Source: Aradus depressus (taxonomy: Eukaryota; Arthropoda; Insecta; Hemiptera; Aradidae). Taken from it: 64,000 nucleotides of DNA. Both the position numbers and the translations under genes were made by a program. Numbering within the stretch: the stretch's first letter is position 1; each line of letters opens with the position of its first letter. Positions 10,447 to 21,454 of the stretch are shown here, one piece after another. The notes beneath the pieces were generated by a model that did no database searches, was not told the origin of the DNA, and saw nothing but the letters and a program-made list of their open reading frames with translations. The stretch spans positions 36,721,087 to 36,785,086 of the forward strand of contig OY759216.1 in NCBI GenBank assembly GCA_963662175.1, written 5' to 3'.

Positions 10447-10600
10447 ATCAAGTTAGCTACGACATCTATGGGCCCCGGGAGGGAGTTCTATCTACAAAAT
10501 AAAACTCACTCCCGGACGGGATTCGAACCCGCAAACCATGCTGGGACCATACGACTAATGCCCTACGCTCTAGCCCGCACGACCAACATGGTCCCACGGT
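10447..10600 (-). mobile_element. SINE-B, body and head
   Basis: The reverse complement starts GACCATGTTGGTCGTGCGGG, with B box GGGTTCGAATCCCGTCCGGG and the AGTGAGTTTTATTTTGTAGA body. The 3' half and the poly-A tail are absent. Confidence 0.75.
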
Positions 10601-10816
10601 AAATAGTTGATTTTTGTTTTACAACCGTTTGTTTTTTTCAACAATTCCGAAAAAAAGTTTACGATGTTACAATAATCGCATTTACTTTTAGATAAAAAAA
10701 CAATCGAGGGCTGAGTAGATGAGAGAGTATCGAGCTAAAAAAAGAAAGTGAAAAGCATATAAAAATGGTTTGTTGTAAATTTTTGTTTTAGAACCGTTTT
10801 TCTATTCTACAATTGA

Positions 10817-11118
10817 GGGCGCCGGTAGCTCAGTGGTATGCGTGCTTGTCTTCTGAGCTCAAGAGCGTGGGTTCAAAACCCGACCGAGGCCCTTAGTTTA
10901 TTTTATCTGGGAAGCAAAATAAACTTAAGCACGCCCGAGCTTGTACGATGTCGTTAAAGACCCTAGGTGAATAAATATTTAGGGTAGGCAAAATTTAGGA
11001 CTCCCACAGTAGAGTCGGGCTCATGTCCACCAGAGTGACGAAAGAGCGCTCTGGTAGTAGGCGATATGACCTCGTAGTTAAAGCCCGGGCAAGAGTCATA
11101 AAACCTAACCTAACCTAT
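10817..11118 (+). mobile_element. SINE-A1, internally deleted
   Basis: Head GGGCGCCGGTAGCTCAGTGG, stem AGTTTATTTTA / CAAAATAAACT, a shortened middle, then the 3' domain and a tail AAAACCTAACCTAACC, the CCTAA form of the insect telomeric motif. Confidence 0.85.
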
Positions 11119-11281
11119 TCTACAATTCCGAAAACAATTTATGAATTTACAATCATCGTATTTACTTTTAGATAACAAAGAAAAACTACAGTGGACGACC
11201 ACTTACGATACAACTATAGACGCTGTATTTACAAGATATATAACCTGCAAACACTTATATTTCTTTTTTTAAATTATTATT

Positions 11282-11520
11282 TTGGAAGGGAGCATTGAAC
11301 CCGGTACCATCTCTGGTGAGGCCCTACACTCCCTCAAGATACTTTGCCCACACCACCAATCTCCCTTCTCCCCAAGTCGTTGCTCCCAACGTCCTCTGTT
11401 CCTCCCTAGGGTATACTTCCACTCGGGATTAGATCTAGGATATGTCTGGACATCTTCCTCCCTTTATTAACTTCTCCTCATCTCGCCTCGCCTTCTCATA
11501 TCGTTAGACCCTTCCCACAA
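11282..11520. other. GC-richer segment of unknown origin
   Basis: Pyrimidine-rich and more GC-rich than its flanks; 62-codon frame at 11282-11470. No domain is recognised. Confidence 0.3.
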
Positions 11521-11614
11521 ACGACTCCAATTCAACAAGAAAGTGTTAATAAATTCCTTATATTATTTTTAAAAATCTAGTAAAGGGTAATATTGAAATA
11601 TATAAATTGGCAAA

Positions 11615-11937
11615 GGGTCCGCCGGTAGCTCAGAGGTAGCGTGGTTGCGAACTGAGCTCAAGATCGCGAGTACGTAACACGGCAGAGGCCTTCAGGTTTT
11701 TTTTTATCTGGGAAGTATAAAAACAGTGAGAAGGGACGTTAAGCGATGGTCCCGAGTCTGTCTGATGTCGGGTATTCGCTAATGGCACTTACCCTAGAAG
11801 AATAAACCTGGTTAGGCGAAATTTACGACTCCCGCAATAGAGTCGAGCTTATGTCCATAAGAGCGACGTCAGAGCGCTTTGGTAGTAGGCGTTATGACTT
11901 CGTAGTTGCGCCCGAGCATGAGTCGTAATAACAAAAT
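11615..11937 (+). mobile_element. SINE-A2
   Basis: Head GCCGGTAGCTCAGAGGTAGC, GATCGCGAGTACGTAACACG in place of the consensus B box (mutated, so probably inactive), then the shared body and CCCGAGCATGAGTCGTAATA. Confidence 0.8.
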
Positions 11938-12104
11938 ATAAATTGGAAAATATCCTTAAATGTTCATTTAAGGATATTATTTTCGCAAAGAGTAAATTAA
12001 TAGATAGATACATAAATAAGACAGTCAATAAATAAAGGAAAAATATTAAATATATAGATTGAATTATCTTTTTACTTTCTAATATCTTATGTTTTAAAAA
12101 GTAG

Positions 12105-12330
12105 GTATTGAAATCGTGCGAAAATCCGAGATCGAGTTTTCAACGCATTTTCACGTTTCAAAGATCCCTGAATATGTTTTGAACATTTTCACGTAGATAT
12201 TTGTTTTTGCGTTTGTGTGTGTTCATGTGATTGGAACTTTGTGAATGCTTCAACTTACGAGACGATTATAGCTACGAACTTCAAATTTGAAATGACGTAT
12301 CACATGTACTTTACTTAAACTTAGATCTAA
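12105..12330 (+). repeat. R7 repeat copy
   Basis: Starts with AATCCGAGATCGAGTTTTCA-like text shared with the R3 start (GATGCGGAGTTTTCAACG) and continues with TGATTGGAACTTTGTGAATG and ACTTCAAATTTGAAATGA. Both later words recur at 44150-44300, and the second also near 61840. Confidence 0.5.
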
Positions 12331-12620
12331 TTAGATTTTTGAGACAATTGAGACCATTTCAATTAGAGGCTCAAGACAGCGTCTTGAAATGTAGTTTTGG
12401 AACACATAATTTTGGAAGTTTCCTTGATTTACCTGAAAACGGTTAGCTCTATTGAAAAATTGACTCTTACCAAAATTATTCTTTATAAAATTTCCAATCG
12501 CTAATGAATGTAAACTAAATGTTTGTATGAAATATATCTAAGTAAATCGTAACTCATAGCAACGAACTTCAAAATATAGTTTATGTATTGGAGGTTTTTT
12601 TTGAAAAATTAAGAATAATA

Positions 12621-12818
12621 TGTGACGTGGTCATGACAGGATTTTCTTATACAAACATCGCTTATAGATCACTCTCTCTCTCCCCTTCCCCTTCTCGAAA
12701 TCATTTCATTTTGTATCTTTGAACAGCGTTATTTTGAGAGTAGACATTCTTATACCCAGTAATGTCAGTATAAAATAATTTGGAGAAGGTTGGTATAAGA
12801 AAGTCTTTAAGCTCAACC
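12621..12818. repeat. R6 foldback MITE
   Basis: Inverted ends: TGTGACGTGGTCATGACAGG and TTTTCTTATAC on the left, GGTTGGTATAAGAAAGTC on the right. Related to 16820-17314, 29750-30283 and 31693-31915. Confidence 0.6.
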
Positions 12819-12854
12819 TCGAAAACATTGTCCGGACACCAACACATTAACTCC

Positions 12855-13090
12855 AAACTGACACATGACCCTCCTCACTCTTCTCAACAACAACACTACA
12901 TTCCGACATGAATGTGCCACACCGCACTCATATGGCCATTCATCACATACGCCTGTCCTGTTTGGCTCAGCACAAGCCGGACCAACATTAAAAATCTGGT
13001 CAGGTTCGAAAACAAAGTTCGTGGAAATGCGCCATGGATGGTAAGGAATTCTCAGATACCCGACGTTCGAGATTTCATATTACAAGGTTC
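12855..13090 (+). pseudogene. Jockey-clade LINE RT C-terminal pseudogene
   Basis: One frame gives TLLTLLNNNTTFRHEC. A frameshift near 12915 leads into ALIWPFITYACPVWL, FENKVRGNAPWMVRNSQI and PDVRDFI. The PITYACPVW...NKV.R..NAPW.VRNSQI pattern is diagnostic of jockey-type RT. The usual HRDLG segment between NSQI and PDVRDF is deleted. Confidence 0.75.
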
Positions 13091-13295
13091 AGGACTGGGC
13101 TGCAGAGTAATTTTGAAGCCGCTATCTTGAGAATTGGTGCCACACTGTCGCCTGAAGCCCCGGCTTCATCAGGATATCATATATCTATATATTTAAATGG
13201 TGTATAGCGCCTCATGCACGGAACCAAAATTTTTTTATCTTTTTATGGACATCCTTGTATTATCCCAACACTTTGTCATCTTATCCTTCCAATCC

Positions 13296-13622
13296 AAAAT
13301 AGACTCAAAATCATATCCACGTTCGTATTCCCGATTAATGGACTAATCAAATTTTATATTAATATAATTGCTGGCTAAGCAATTTAGAATATTTTTTTTC
13401 AAAACGTGAACTTGGAAAAATTATGTCTAATCCTATTATAAACTTTTCATGCTAATGTATTTTTAATGAGTGAGGGATTTACAAGATTAAGTAAAAGAAA
13501 TAGAAGATAGACTTTTCAAAAAAGAATAACAGAGCTGCTCCTAATTACCTGAGTTATGCTGAGTTTTAGCATAAATCGGCCGGATCCTCACCAATATAGA
13601 TAATATGACATTGACATTTCTT
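13296..13622 (-). repeat. R9 repeat, right copy of an inverted pair
   Basis: Reverse orientation of 9202-9533 with only scattered differences. It ends in AATATGACATTGACA, matching the left copy start TGTCAATGTCATATT. Confidence 0.8.
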
Positions 13623-13635
13623 AAACAATTAGAAG

Positions 13636-13893
13636 TTAGTCAGTTATTATGGTTTTAACTATGAGGTCATATCGCCTGCTACCAGAACGCTCTTTCGTAA
13701 CTCTGCTGGACATGAGTCCGAGTCTACTCAGGGAGTCCTAAATTTGGCCATCTAGGTTTATCCACCTAGGGTAGGGGTCTTTAACACGTACCAGACATCG
13801 CACGGGCTCGGGACCATCGCTTAACGTCCCATCCGAAAGACCGCATGCTCAAGGTTTTTTCACTTGCCAGACAAAAAACCTAAGGTCCTCGGA
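13636..13893 (-). mobile_element. SINE-A2, head-truncated
   Basis: The 3' domain and stem (AGGTTTTTT at 13852-13860, AAAAAACCT at 13873-13881) are present. The tRNA-like part is replaced by LINE sequence from 13894. Confidence 0.75.
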
Positions 13894-14263
13894 TGCCCAC
13901 CATACGTTAGCAACAAGACTTTACACCGCGACTTGAACGTCACGCCCATAGACACAACCATTAAACATTTATACCAACGTTTACTTACACACCAATCCGG
14001 AAGTTCGCAAAATCTTAAATACAAATTTACCCCACAATCCCCCAAAAGATTAAATAGAGTTTGGCATAGAGACCTCCTGGTATGAAGTGATGTCATGAGG
14101 GTTCACCGCTGGGTGTTTTTCCTCTCTCAAGCCTTTCATGTCATATTTATTTTTATTATTTTATTTGATTTGATTTATTTTTATCTTATAGTATATGTCA
14201 GCCCAGCCGCTGGTTGTGCATTTTTTGCATAGTTGTAGCTTAAGATAAATGAATAAAAAATTG
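13894..14263 (+). pseudogene. Jockey-type LINE 3' end: RT C-terminus and 3' UTR
   Basis: The frame continues from 13894 to TGA/TAG at about 14085 and includes CPPYVSNKTLHRDLNV and RLNRVWHRDLL, closely matching CPPYINNRTLHNDLM and RLKRRWNRDLL of the copy at 24663-25523. The tail to 14263 is 3' UTR with GTCAGCCCAGCCGCTGGTTG and an AATAAA-rich end. The 5' end is cut by SINE-A2. The upstream RT core is missing. Confidence 0.75.
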
Positions 14264-14329
14264 TATAGTATTTTTATTGCTAGTAATGTTTTTTTTGTTT
14301 CCTTCTTTTAATGTTTCACACATTGTGAC

Positions 14330-14360
14330 CTAATGAAGGAACGTAAGAACCGAAATATTG
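14330..14360 (+). repeat. Degraded R5 core
   Basis: CTAATGAAGGAACGTAAGAA followed by CCGAAATATTG resembles the CTGATGA...GAAAC module of R5 with a base lost from the conserved core. Confidence 0.4.
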
Positions 14361-14567
14361 ATGTGAAGAAGTCAAATTTTTAATATTTTTACCAAATATC
14401 TGACTTTTCAACAAACTTTCTGTTCTCCATAGGTATAGCCTCCAGAAGTAATTACTGAACCTGTTTTACTTAATATCTTTTCAACTAAGTTGTGAAAACG
14501 AGAAAATCCACGTGTTCCAAAACTTTTTTTTTTTTTGAACTGTAAATTAAGTTGCTCATTTTATGCC

Positions 14568-14750
14568 TCACATATGGGAAGTTGAAGAAGAGAACCGTTT
14601 TAGAAGTTTAAAGTTCTCCCGTGAAGTTTGCAATAGAAGTTGAACCTGTCTGTGGTAAGTGGCAGAGGGTCCTTCAAGGTTTATAGGTGTTGAGAGTGGG
14701 TCTGGTTTTATCTGAAGGGCAGAAGAGACGCGCCCTTTGTGAGCTGCCAT
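14568..14750 (-). CDS. Small unrecognised ORF
   Basis: Sixty codons from an ATG in good context (TAAATGGCA) with a composition unlike the AT-rich flanks. The middle contains KPDPLSTPINLEGPSATYH. No signal peptide, membrane segment or domain is recognisable. It could be an exon, a LINE fragment or chance. I report it only because codon choice looks protein-like. Confidence 0.2.
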   Translation of the reverse strand: MAAHKGRVSSALQIKPDPLSTPINLEGPSATYHRQVQLLLQTSRENFKLLKRFSSSTSHM

Positions 14751-15065
14751 TTAAGTCTTTTTAGTCGACCACCAGGGACTTAACGGACCATCCATTTGAA
14801 GAGAAGTGAATTATACTAAGTGTTTCTGAGGCTCTTAGCCGACTTGCCTGATACCTTCCAAATTGAAAAACGCGGATATATTCTGGAAACTTGTAATAAA
14901 TAAATGTATTTTTTGAAGTATTGTCTATTCGATAAAAAAATGTATACATAAACAATCTACCGTTTGCTCATGTCCACATTTTTTGTAGAATTGACTTTTC
15001 CAAAAAAAAAATTTTGTTTTTATTTTGTATATTTACAATTTGACAAAAGAAACTATAAATAAATA

Positions 15066-15735
15066 TATTTATTTTTATATAGTACATTCATCACAACATT
15101 ACTTCTCAAAATTTATTTTTTGCTTTTTTCAAAAAATTAGCAATTTTAGACGTTTTGAGAAGTACTACCCATCATCTCCTACATTCCTTCTGTCAATCAG
15201 AATCTTTCTTTTATAGAACATATTTATTGAATCGACCTCTATTCACGGAGGAAAATATACTCTTGCGGCAAGAATAATATTCTTGTGGCAAGAAAAAATG
15301 TTCTTACGGCGAAGCAAATTTCTTCTTGCGCCAAAAAATGTTATTCTGTATTTTGTGTCGGTGACAGGGAGTAGTAGACACCACTAGTTGATAGGGAATA
15401 GTAGACACCAGTAGAAGATAAGGAATAGTATTAGACACCAGTCGGTGAAAGGGTAGAATCACAACTAGGTGATTCTCTCGATGAGAATTGAGTTTTACTA
15501 CCCAAGCTGAACAAAGTGTGAGGAATGTTTTTTAATTTAATTCTGTAAGATAATGTCAAGATGATATCTTCTTGCCGCAAGAATATAGTTTTCTCCGTGT
15601 ATTAAAAACTTGAGTTTTCCCGAAGTGCTGGAATACTTCCCGAAATGTCTACAATTGCTAATTAAAACAATAAATAAATTGGGAGAGTAATGCTGTGATG
15701 AATGTACAATACAAAATTTAATATATTTATTTATT
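15066..15735. repeat. Foldback element with about 105-bp arms, split by a MITE
   Basis: The left arm (15066-15170, with GTACATTCATCACAACATTA) is the reverse complement of the right arm (15632-15735, with TAATGCTGTGATGAATGTAC). The MITE at 15244-15599 lies in the loop. Confidence 0.75.
15244..15599. mobile_element. MITE with CACGGAG ends and TATT duplication
   Basis: Terminal inverted repeats of about 30 bp: CACGGAGGAAAATATACTCT and the complement ending TTCTCCGTG, each containing the palindrome CTTGCGGCAAG. TATT flanks both sides (15240-15243 and 15600-15603). Inside, a unit with AGTAGACACCA recurs three times. Superfamily not assigned. Confidence 0.75.
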
Positions 15736-15959
15736 ACACGTTTTCACCATGTAGTAACTGTTTTTATATTGGACAGACAGTCCGGAAGCTGCGAACACAG
15801 AACATGAGGCCATATAAAGCCATCATTATTATACAATATTCAAAAAAGTTAAAAAGATTAATATTATTGAAATTATAGAGCTAAATTTGGAAGAAAAAAA
15901 GGATATCCCTTCCTCCTCAATTCTAGAGATGGGATAAGCCTGTCTGCCCTAACTCAATC

Positions 15960-16360
15960 CGTGCTGCCAGATATGACGCAGATGAAGACAAGGAATAACG
16001 TATCTGCCCTCATCCATGAAATTTTAAATTGTTACTTTTTTATTCGTTTTTATATTTTTTATTATTTGGACAATTAATTTCATTTATTCACTTACTATGA
16101 AAATTATGTTTAAAAAAGTATGCATATTTTTAAAAGTTTTATGTCATTTTATTTTATGTTACTTATATATTAATTTTATTTATGACATTAATTTAATAAT
16201 ATTTATATAGTCAATATATTTATGTATTTATTTTAGCCATAATAATTTTGTGCCTTTTTAACAAATTTATATTTTTTTGATGATGAGGGCAACATCTCAT
16301 AAACTAATGAAATCTGTGAGAGATCAAGATAAATTTTTTGTAGTGAACAAATATCTGAAG
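15960..16360. repeat. Half copy of the 52775-53235 foldback family
   Basis: CATCCATGAAATTTTAAATT, later GATGATGAGGGCAACATCTC and TGAAATCTGTGAGAGATC match the right half of the element at 52775-53235. The opposite arm is absent. Confidence 0.5.
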
Positions 16361-16819
16361 CGAAGCGTATAGTTTGAAAATGTAAGGACGTTAAACCCAA
16401 AGGAAGAAGAAAAACGTTTTCTTGGCTAATGCGGAGGTAACCTTGGAGCAGGCTCAGAGTGTTGCGACCACGGCAGGAACATTTATTACGTGGAGGGTTT
16501 TTCCTCTGGGTGTCTAATGACGTACCGTCTTTCCCCGTCTGTCAAACCCTTTCAAGGACCTACCTCCTGATATATGGGAAATCGTTCCAGCACGGTCATG
16601 TCTCTTCATTACACTCCTTACAGATGAACAACCAATCTTCATAGCTTTTCTAGACGGAGAATGCTCTCATGACACTAATATTACAGTTAGTATGATGAAT
16701 ATGTTCCTTCATGAGGGTCAATTAACAGCGTCCTATTTTTCGATACAAAGAACAAATCAAAATTTGTGTTTGTTATTGTAGGAAAAAAAAAAAAAAATCT
16801 CAATCCTATCAAAATATGT

Positions 16820-17314
16820 GATGTGGCTATTAAAGGACTTTCTTATACCAACCTCCATTGTACAGATTACTCATTCTATCCCATCCCCCCTCTCAAAATC
16901 ATTTCAAGTTTTCTTTGATTAATTTTACAGCGTAATTCTGAGTAATGAGAACCCTGGTAGCTCAGAGGTAGCATGCTAGCCTACTCAGCTCAAGATCGCG
17001 GGTTCGAAACCCGCCCGAGGCCCTTAGTTTATTTTTATCGGAAGGTAAGGTGATCTGAGCCTGTACGATGTCAGGTACTCCTTAAAGAACCATACGGTGA
17101 ATAAAATTCAGGACTCCCACAATAGAGTCGGACTCATGTCCACCAGAGCGACGAAAGACCCCTCTGATAGTAGGCGATATGACCTCGTAGTTAAAGCCCG
17201 ATTATAAGTAATAATAACTTACGATACGCAGTAATAAAAGTATGAAATGAACTTAAGAGAGGGGAATGGGAGTGTGGAGTGATCTGGTATAAGAAAGTCC
17301 TGTTTTAACCATAT
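16820..17314. repeat. R6 foldback MITE with SINE insertion
   Basis: Left end ATGTGGCTATTAAAGGACTT then TCTTATACCAACC; right end GGTATAAGAAAGTCCTGTTT. The SINE-A2 at 16948-17218 lies between the arms. Confidence 0.7.
16948..17218 (+). mobile_element. SINE-A2
   Basis: GGTAGCTCAGAGGTAGCATG, the well preserved B box GGGTTCGAAACCC, a shortened middle, then GACCTCGTAGTTAAAGCCCG and an ATAATAAC tail. Inserted into an R6 element. Confidence 0.85.
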
Positions 17315-17329
17315 CTTTTCTTTCTTTCT

Positions 17330-17835
17330 TTATAACTGCCGATGATATGAATTTATCTACACAAAATTTGGACGGTGTTCTGTGTATATGTGTTAACCCA
17401 CAAAAAATCGTATTTTGAGTTATGCAGGCAAAATATGATAGGAAAATTAAAACGTTTTGCGATATGGAATAATAAACAGACTGATTCGCAAAAATTACTT
17501 ATTTCATTTAACTCCATCTAAAAGAATAAATATTAAATTGAACTTAAAAAACATAATTTTTACACTTTCCGAAATGAATAAATTTCAAACTTATTTATAT
17601 CTATTGATTATTTTGACTACTATAACGATTTTTAACCAAAAATTTAAAAATTTTAATATCGGGATATTAACTTTTTGTGGATTAATGGATTAATACGTCC
17701 ATTTAGTATGTGGATTCAGAAGCCACTATGTAATTCACGAATTGAGTTTTAGCTCATATGGTCGATTGGCTTTGGAGGGAGAGCGAATACTTGATTTGTT
17801 TAAGGGAAGTATATTGCCGGTGATTAAATCATTAT
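17330..17835 (+). repeat. R3 copy
   Basis: TATAACTGCCGATGATATGA, GGTCGATTGGCTTTGGAGG and AAGTATATTGCCGGTGATT in R3 order. The middle (17400-17690) is unrelated AT-rich sequence carrying a 78-codon AT-driven frame that I do not call. Confidence 0.55.
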
Positions 17836-18060
17836 TGTGATCTAATGTTATTCTATTTTTCCTAATATTATAAATAATATTACTTATTACTATTTAATTA
17901 TATTATTATTTACCATTTATTAATCTTTTTAAGTCGTATTAATTTTTATTATCATTTTATAACATTTAATATAACTAGGCTCAAATCTTATGATTCACAA
18001 TTAATATATGAAATTAATATTAGTATACCGAACCAGAAGATTATGATTTTTTTGATTTTA

Positions 18061-18402
18061 GGTTAGGTTTTATGACTCATGCCCGGGCTTTAACAACGAA
18101 GTCATATCGCCTACTACCAGAGCGCTCTTTCGTCACTCTGGTGGACATGAACCCGACTCTACTGTGGGAGTCCTAAATTTTGCCAACCCTAAATTTTTAT
18201 TCATCTAGGGTAGGGGTCTTTAACGAGTACCTGACTTCGTACAGGCTCGGGACCATCGCTTAACGTCCCATCCGAAGGACGGCGTGCTTAAGTTTATTTT
18301 ACCTCCCAGATAAAATAAACTAAAGGCCTCGGTCGGGTTACGAACCCACGTTCTTGAGCTCAGAAGACAAGCACGCATACCACTGAGCTACCGGCACCCT
18401 CA
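18061..18402 (-). mobile_element. SINE-A1, full length
   Basis: Begins GGTTAGGTTTTATGACTCAT (reversed CCTAA-type tail) and ends at the head GAGCTACCGGCACCC. Both stem arms are intact (AGTTTATTTTA near 18293 and TAAAATAAACT near 18313). Confidence 0.9.
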
Positions 18403-19229
18403 GGTCAAAGAAATTGAGAGATTGAAAAGATCCTTTCTTGTTCGTAAATAAAATTTATTATGTACTTAGGCGAAGGTATAATTTTTTTTTTAAACAAGTT
18501 GTAATTGTATTTTGTTGTTCTATACTTGAACGCTAAGTGATAGATGTACTTAATTTCTTCTTTATTTGTAAATTCTGACGACTACACTCTGACGGTCATC
18601 TGACCAAGAGGTCGTCTTTGATATAAGATTTTTGATATTCGAATTATTTTTATATTGTATTTTATCTATAAATAAATAAAGACTTAATAAATAAAAAAAA
18701 ATATTACCGGTGATTCACTTTTAACCTATTTACCCTTATTAGTCGGCCATTGTTGTGTACTACTAAACAATGGATTTTAGCTGGTGCTATTAACAATTTT
18801 TCAAAGAACTAGGTATAGTCAATATAATATGTTGCCCGAATTCGAGGGGAGATGTGGAATTTAGTCTGGTATTAATCGGAGATATGGTATATTTAGTAGG
18901 TACAATTGGAGAAATGACAAGAGCCTTATATAAAATAAATATGGGTGTGAGTATATGGAGAAAATTTATAGGGGGAATATATTGTGAAAATACGGGGGAA
19001 GATAGGCGGGCTGTTATATATGAGCCACCCGTATACCAACCATTTATCCTCGTATTGTTCTCCTAGACTGCCGTATTTTCAAAAATGTCTGACTGTATGC
19101 CGAAAAAATAGTCCAAATTTTATATTACAACAAAGTATGTTATATTTAAGGAACATCTGATGTTGGTTATTAACTATGGAACCCTCCACTCACGTGAGAC
19201 ACGACTCACAACAAATTCGCTACTTAGAC

Positions 19230-19820
19230 TATACAGCTTTTACTTCACCAGCTATACAAGGTATAAAGGAAGTAATCGGTCCGAAATTTGATGTCGAGTT
19301 CTCACCAAAATTTCATGTTTTGCGACCCCCCGAAACAAAAAATTGCTGTCAGTCTGTATGTGTGTGTTTCTGCGAACACGATAACTCCCGATAGAATGAA
19401 CATATCGACCCGAAATTTTATATGTGTATCCTTAACCCCATAAGGACGTGATTGATATTCGGAAAAATTGCATAAAGGGAATGAGAGGATCACAGGGAGG
19501 CTTCAACTCAAAAACCCCCCAATAACTGCCAATGTGATGAATGCTTCTTTAAATATTTAAATTCAAAACGGTACCTATTAATTTTCCGCAAAATCGGCCG
19601 AAAGAAAAAAAGGGGGTGCTCGTCTCAAATATCCTCGTAACAACCGATCCAGTGAATGTATCGAAACAAAATTTAGTATGATGATTCAGAAGCCCTCATG
19701 TAACTCAACAATTTATTTTTAGCCTCAACGGTAGATTGATTTTAGAAGGAGAGTGGAAACTTTATTGATTAAATTGATCTGGGGAAGTATGCTGATGATT
19801 CACCAACGACCTTTTTGTGT
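19230..19820 (+). repeat. R3 copy, near full length
   Basis: GAAGTAATCGGTCCGAAATT start, GTGTTTCTGCGAACACGATA, two internal units (AATGAACATATCGACCCGAA and GTGAATGTATCGAAACAAAA), and the GGGGAAGTATGCTGATGATT end. Confidence 0.65.
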
Positions 19821-20149
19821 GAACGTTCTAAATTAATAACTGAACAAAAAGTAATTTGTTACACCTATCTCCTCCGACCTCTCTAAAATTATGGCTTAGA
19901 ACCTCTAAATATTTTTTAAATAAATAAAATATAAATAAATGACACAACAAAAATATATATAAAGAATATCGCTTCGGCTTAACGCAATAGTCAGCACGAA
20001 GTTGAAAAGCGACATCTAAATTTGCTAGGTTATCATATTCATACATATGTACATACTCGCTATCAAAAAAAAAAATTAGACAGCTCGATTCTCTACGACA
20101 GCTAGAAATTAATAGAGCTAGAAAATTTTAATGAGATTATTGATTATGC

Positions 20150-20235
20150 GTTAGGGCGCGGAAAATCTGAATTGGCGCCGATGTGGGAAGCGCCAATAGC
20201 CCTAAACCTCAAAACTATATAAAGAAAGAGTATAA
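20150..20235 (+). promoter_or_regulatory. Hairpin plus TATA-like box
   Basis: TTAGGGC and TTGGCGC at 20151-20180 are complemented by GCGCCAA and GCCCTAA at about 20189-20206, followed by CTATATAAAG at about 20216. An AATAAA-type signal lies about 90 bp downstream. This could be an LTR or TE promoter; no adjacent gene was recognised. Confidence 0.3.
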
Positions 20236-20505
20236 TTTTTCAAACTTCCATTTTGATATCCTTAAATTAAAGTTCTAAATATCGAGATTAATGATTATTA
20301 TTCTTATTACAAATAAATGTATACATATTTTATAAAACTTACCTTAAAGCCAACATAAGAAGAAAAACCGCTTACCTGTAACAACAGAAAAAGAAGAAAA
20401 TTATTATTTAATAATATTATATTATAGAAAATTAAACAAATGTAAATATGTCAAATAATAATTTTAGAGATAGAAAAAAGCAACAACCTCTAAAGAGAAC
20501 CTCTT

Positions 20506-20751
20506 TTCTCATAGAAATAAAAGACGTTGTATTCCCATTGTTTTATTTTGACCAGAACCGGTTTTCAACGCAACAGCGTCATCATCATCAGTGGTTCATC
20601 CCACCCATCACAGCGGTTAAAGGACAACTGGCGCCATAACCGCTGTGTGAGTGGGATGAACAACTGATGATGACGCTGTTGCGTTGAAAACCGGTTCTGG
20701 TCAAAATAAAACACAGTGGGGAGACAACGTTTTTTTTATTTCTATGAAAAA
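20506..20751. repeat. Foldback with about 108-bp arms
   Basis: The left arm with CCGGTTTTCAACGCAACAGC is mirrored by GCTGTTGCGTTGAAAACCGG on the right. The loop is about 17 bp around 20626-20642. Each arm carries the CTGATGA...GAAA core. Confidence 0.85.
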
Positions 20752-21454
20752 TCTCATCCCACAACATCTTACTATCACATATGAGAACATTCTTTCTGCC
20801 CAAATCCGAAATAGAAAACGTAGTTGAACCTACGAATAAAAATAACAAAGGAAAATAAAAATCCCAGAAAGAATAAATTCATATCTTATTATTTTGTATA
20901 AGAAACAATTGTGCCATTTGGCATCTCATAATTTAGAACGGCACTAAGGTTATAGGATGGAGACGGGTTATAAATTTAATGCTAGGCCCTTCAATGGATT
21001 TTCATGAAATTTTAGTAGCATCCTTCATTGTTTGTTTTCGTGAATGTATGAAAACAAACACGTATTAGCTGAACAATAATCAGCTGGATACCAAAAATCT
21101 CAACAATATGTTACTGTACATATCATAATAAAATAATTATTAGAAATTGCAATTTTTTTTTTATTATTTTTTTTTTTCACGTTTGCAACATCACGCATCA
21201 ATCCGTCCTTGTCGAGGGAGCTCTTAAGTGAATGGTGGGTTAGAGCGACCAAAATGAAACAAAAAATGAACATAAAAAGATTGGTAAATAAAAATTAAAT
21301 AAAAAAAATTTAATGAATGGAGACAGTGTAATCTTCCCTCCCTGAAAGACAATCTTGAAGAACACTTTACAAATATTGACTTTTGGCAACAAAATAGGCT
21401 TTTCTTCAAGATACATAATAATCTTCGTAATCTGATAAAGATGGTGCCAAAGGA

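Noticed and set aside
17457..17693. 78-codon ORF
   Set aside because: AT-driven Ile/Leu/Asn/Lys-rich frame within repeat sequence, no domain.
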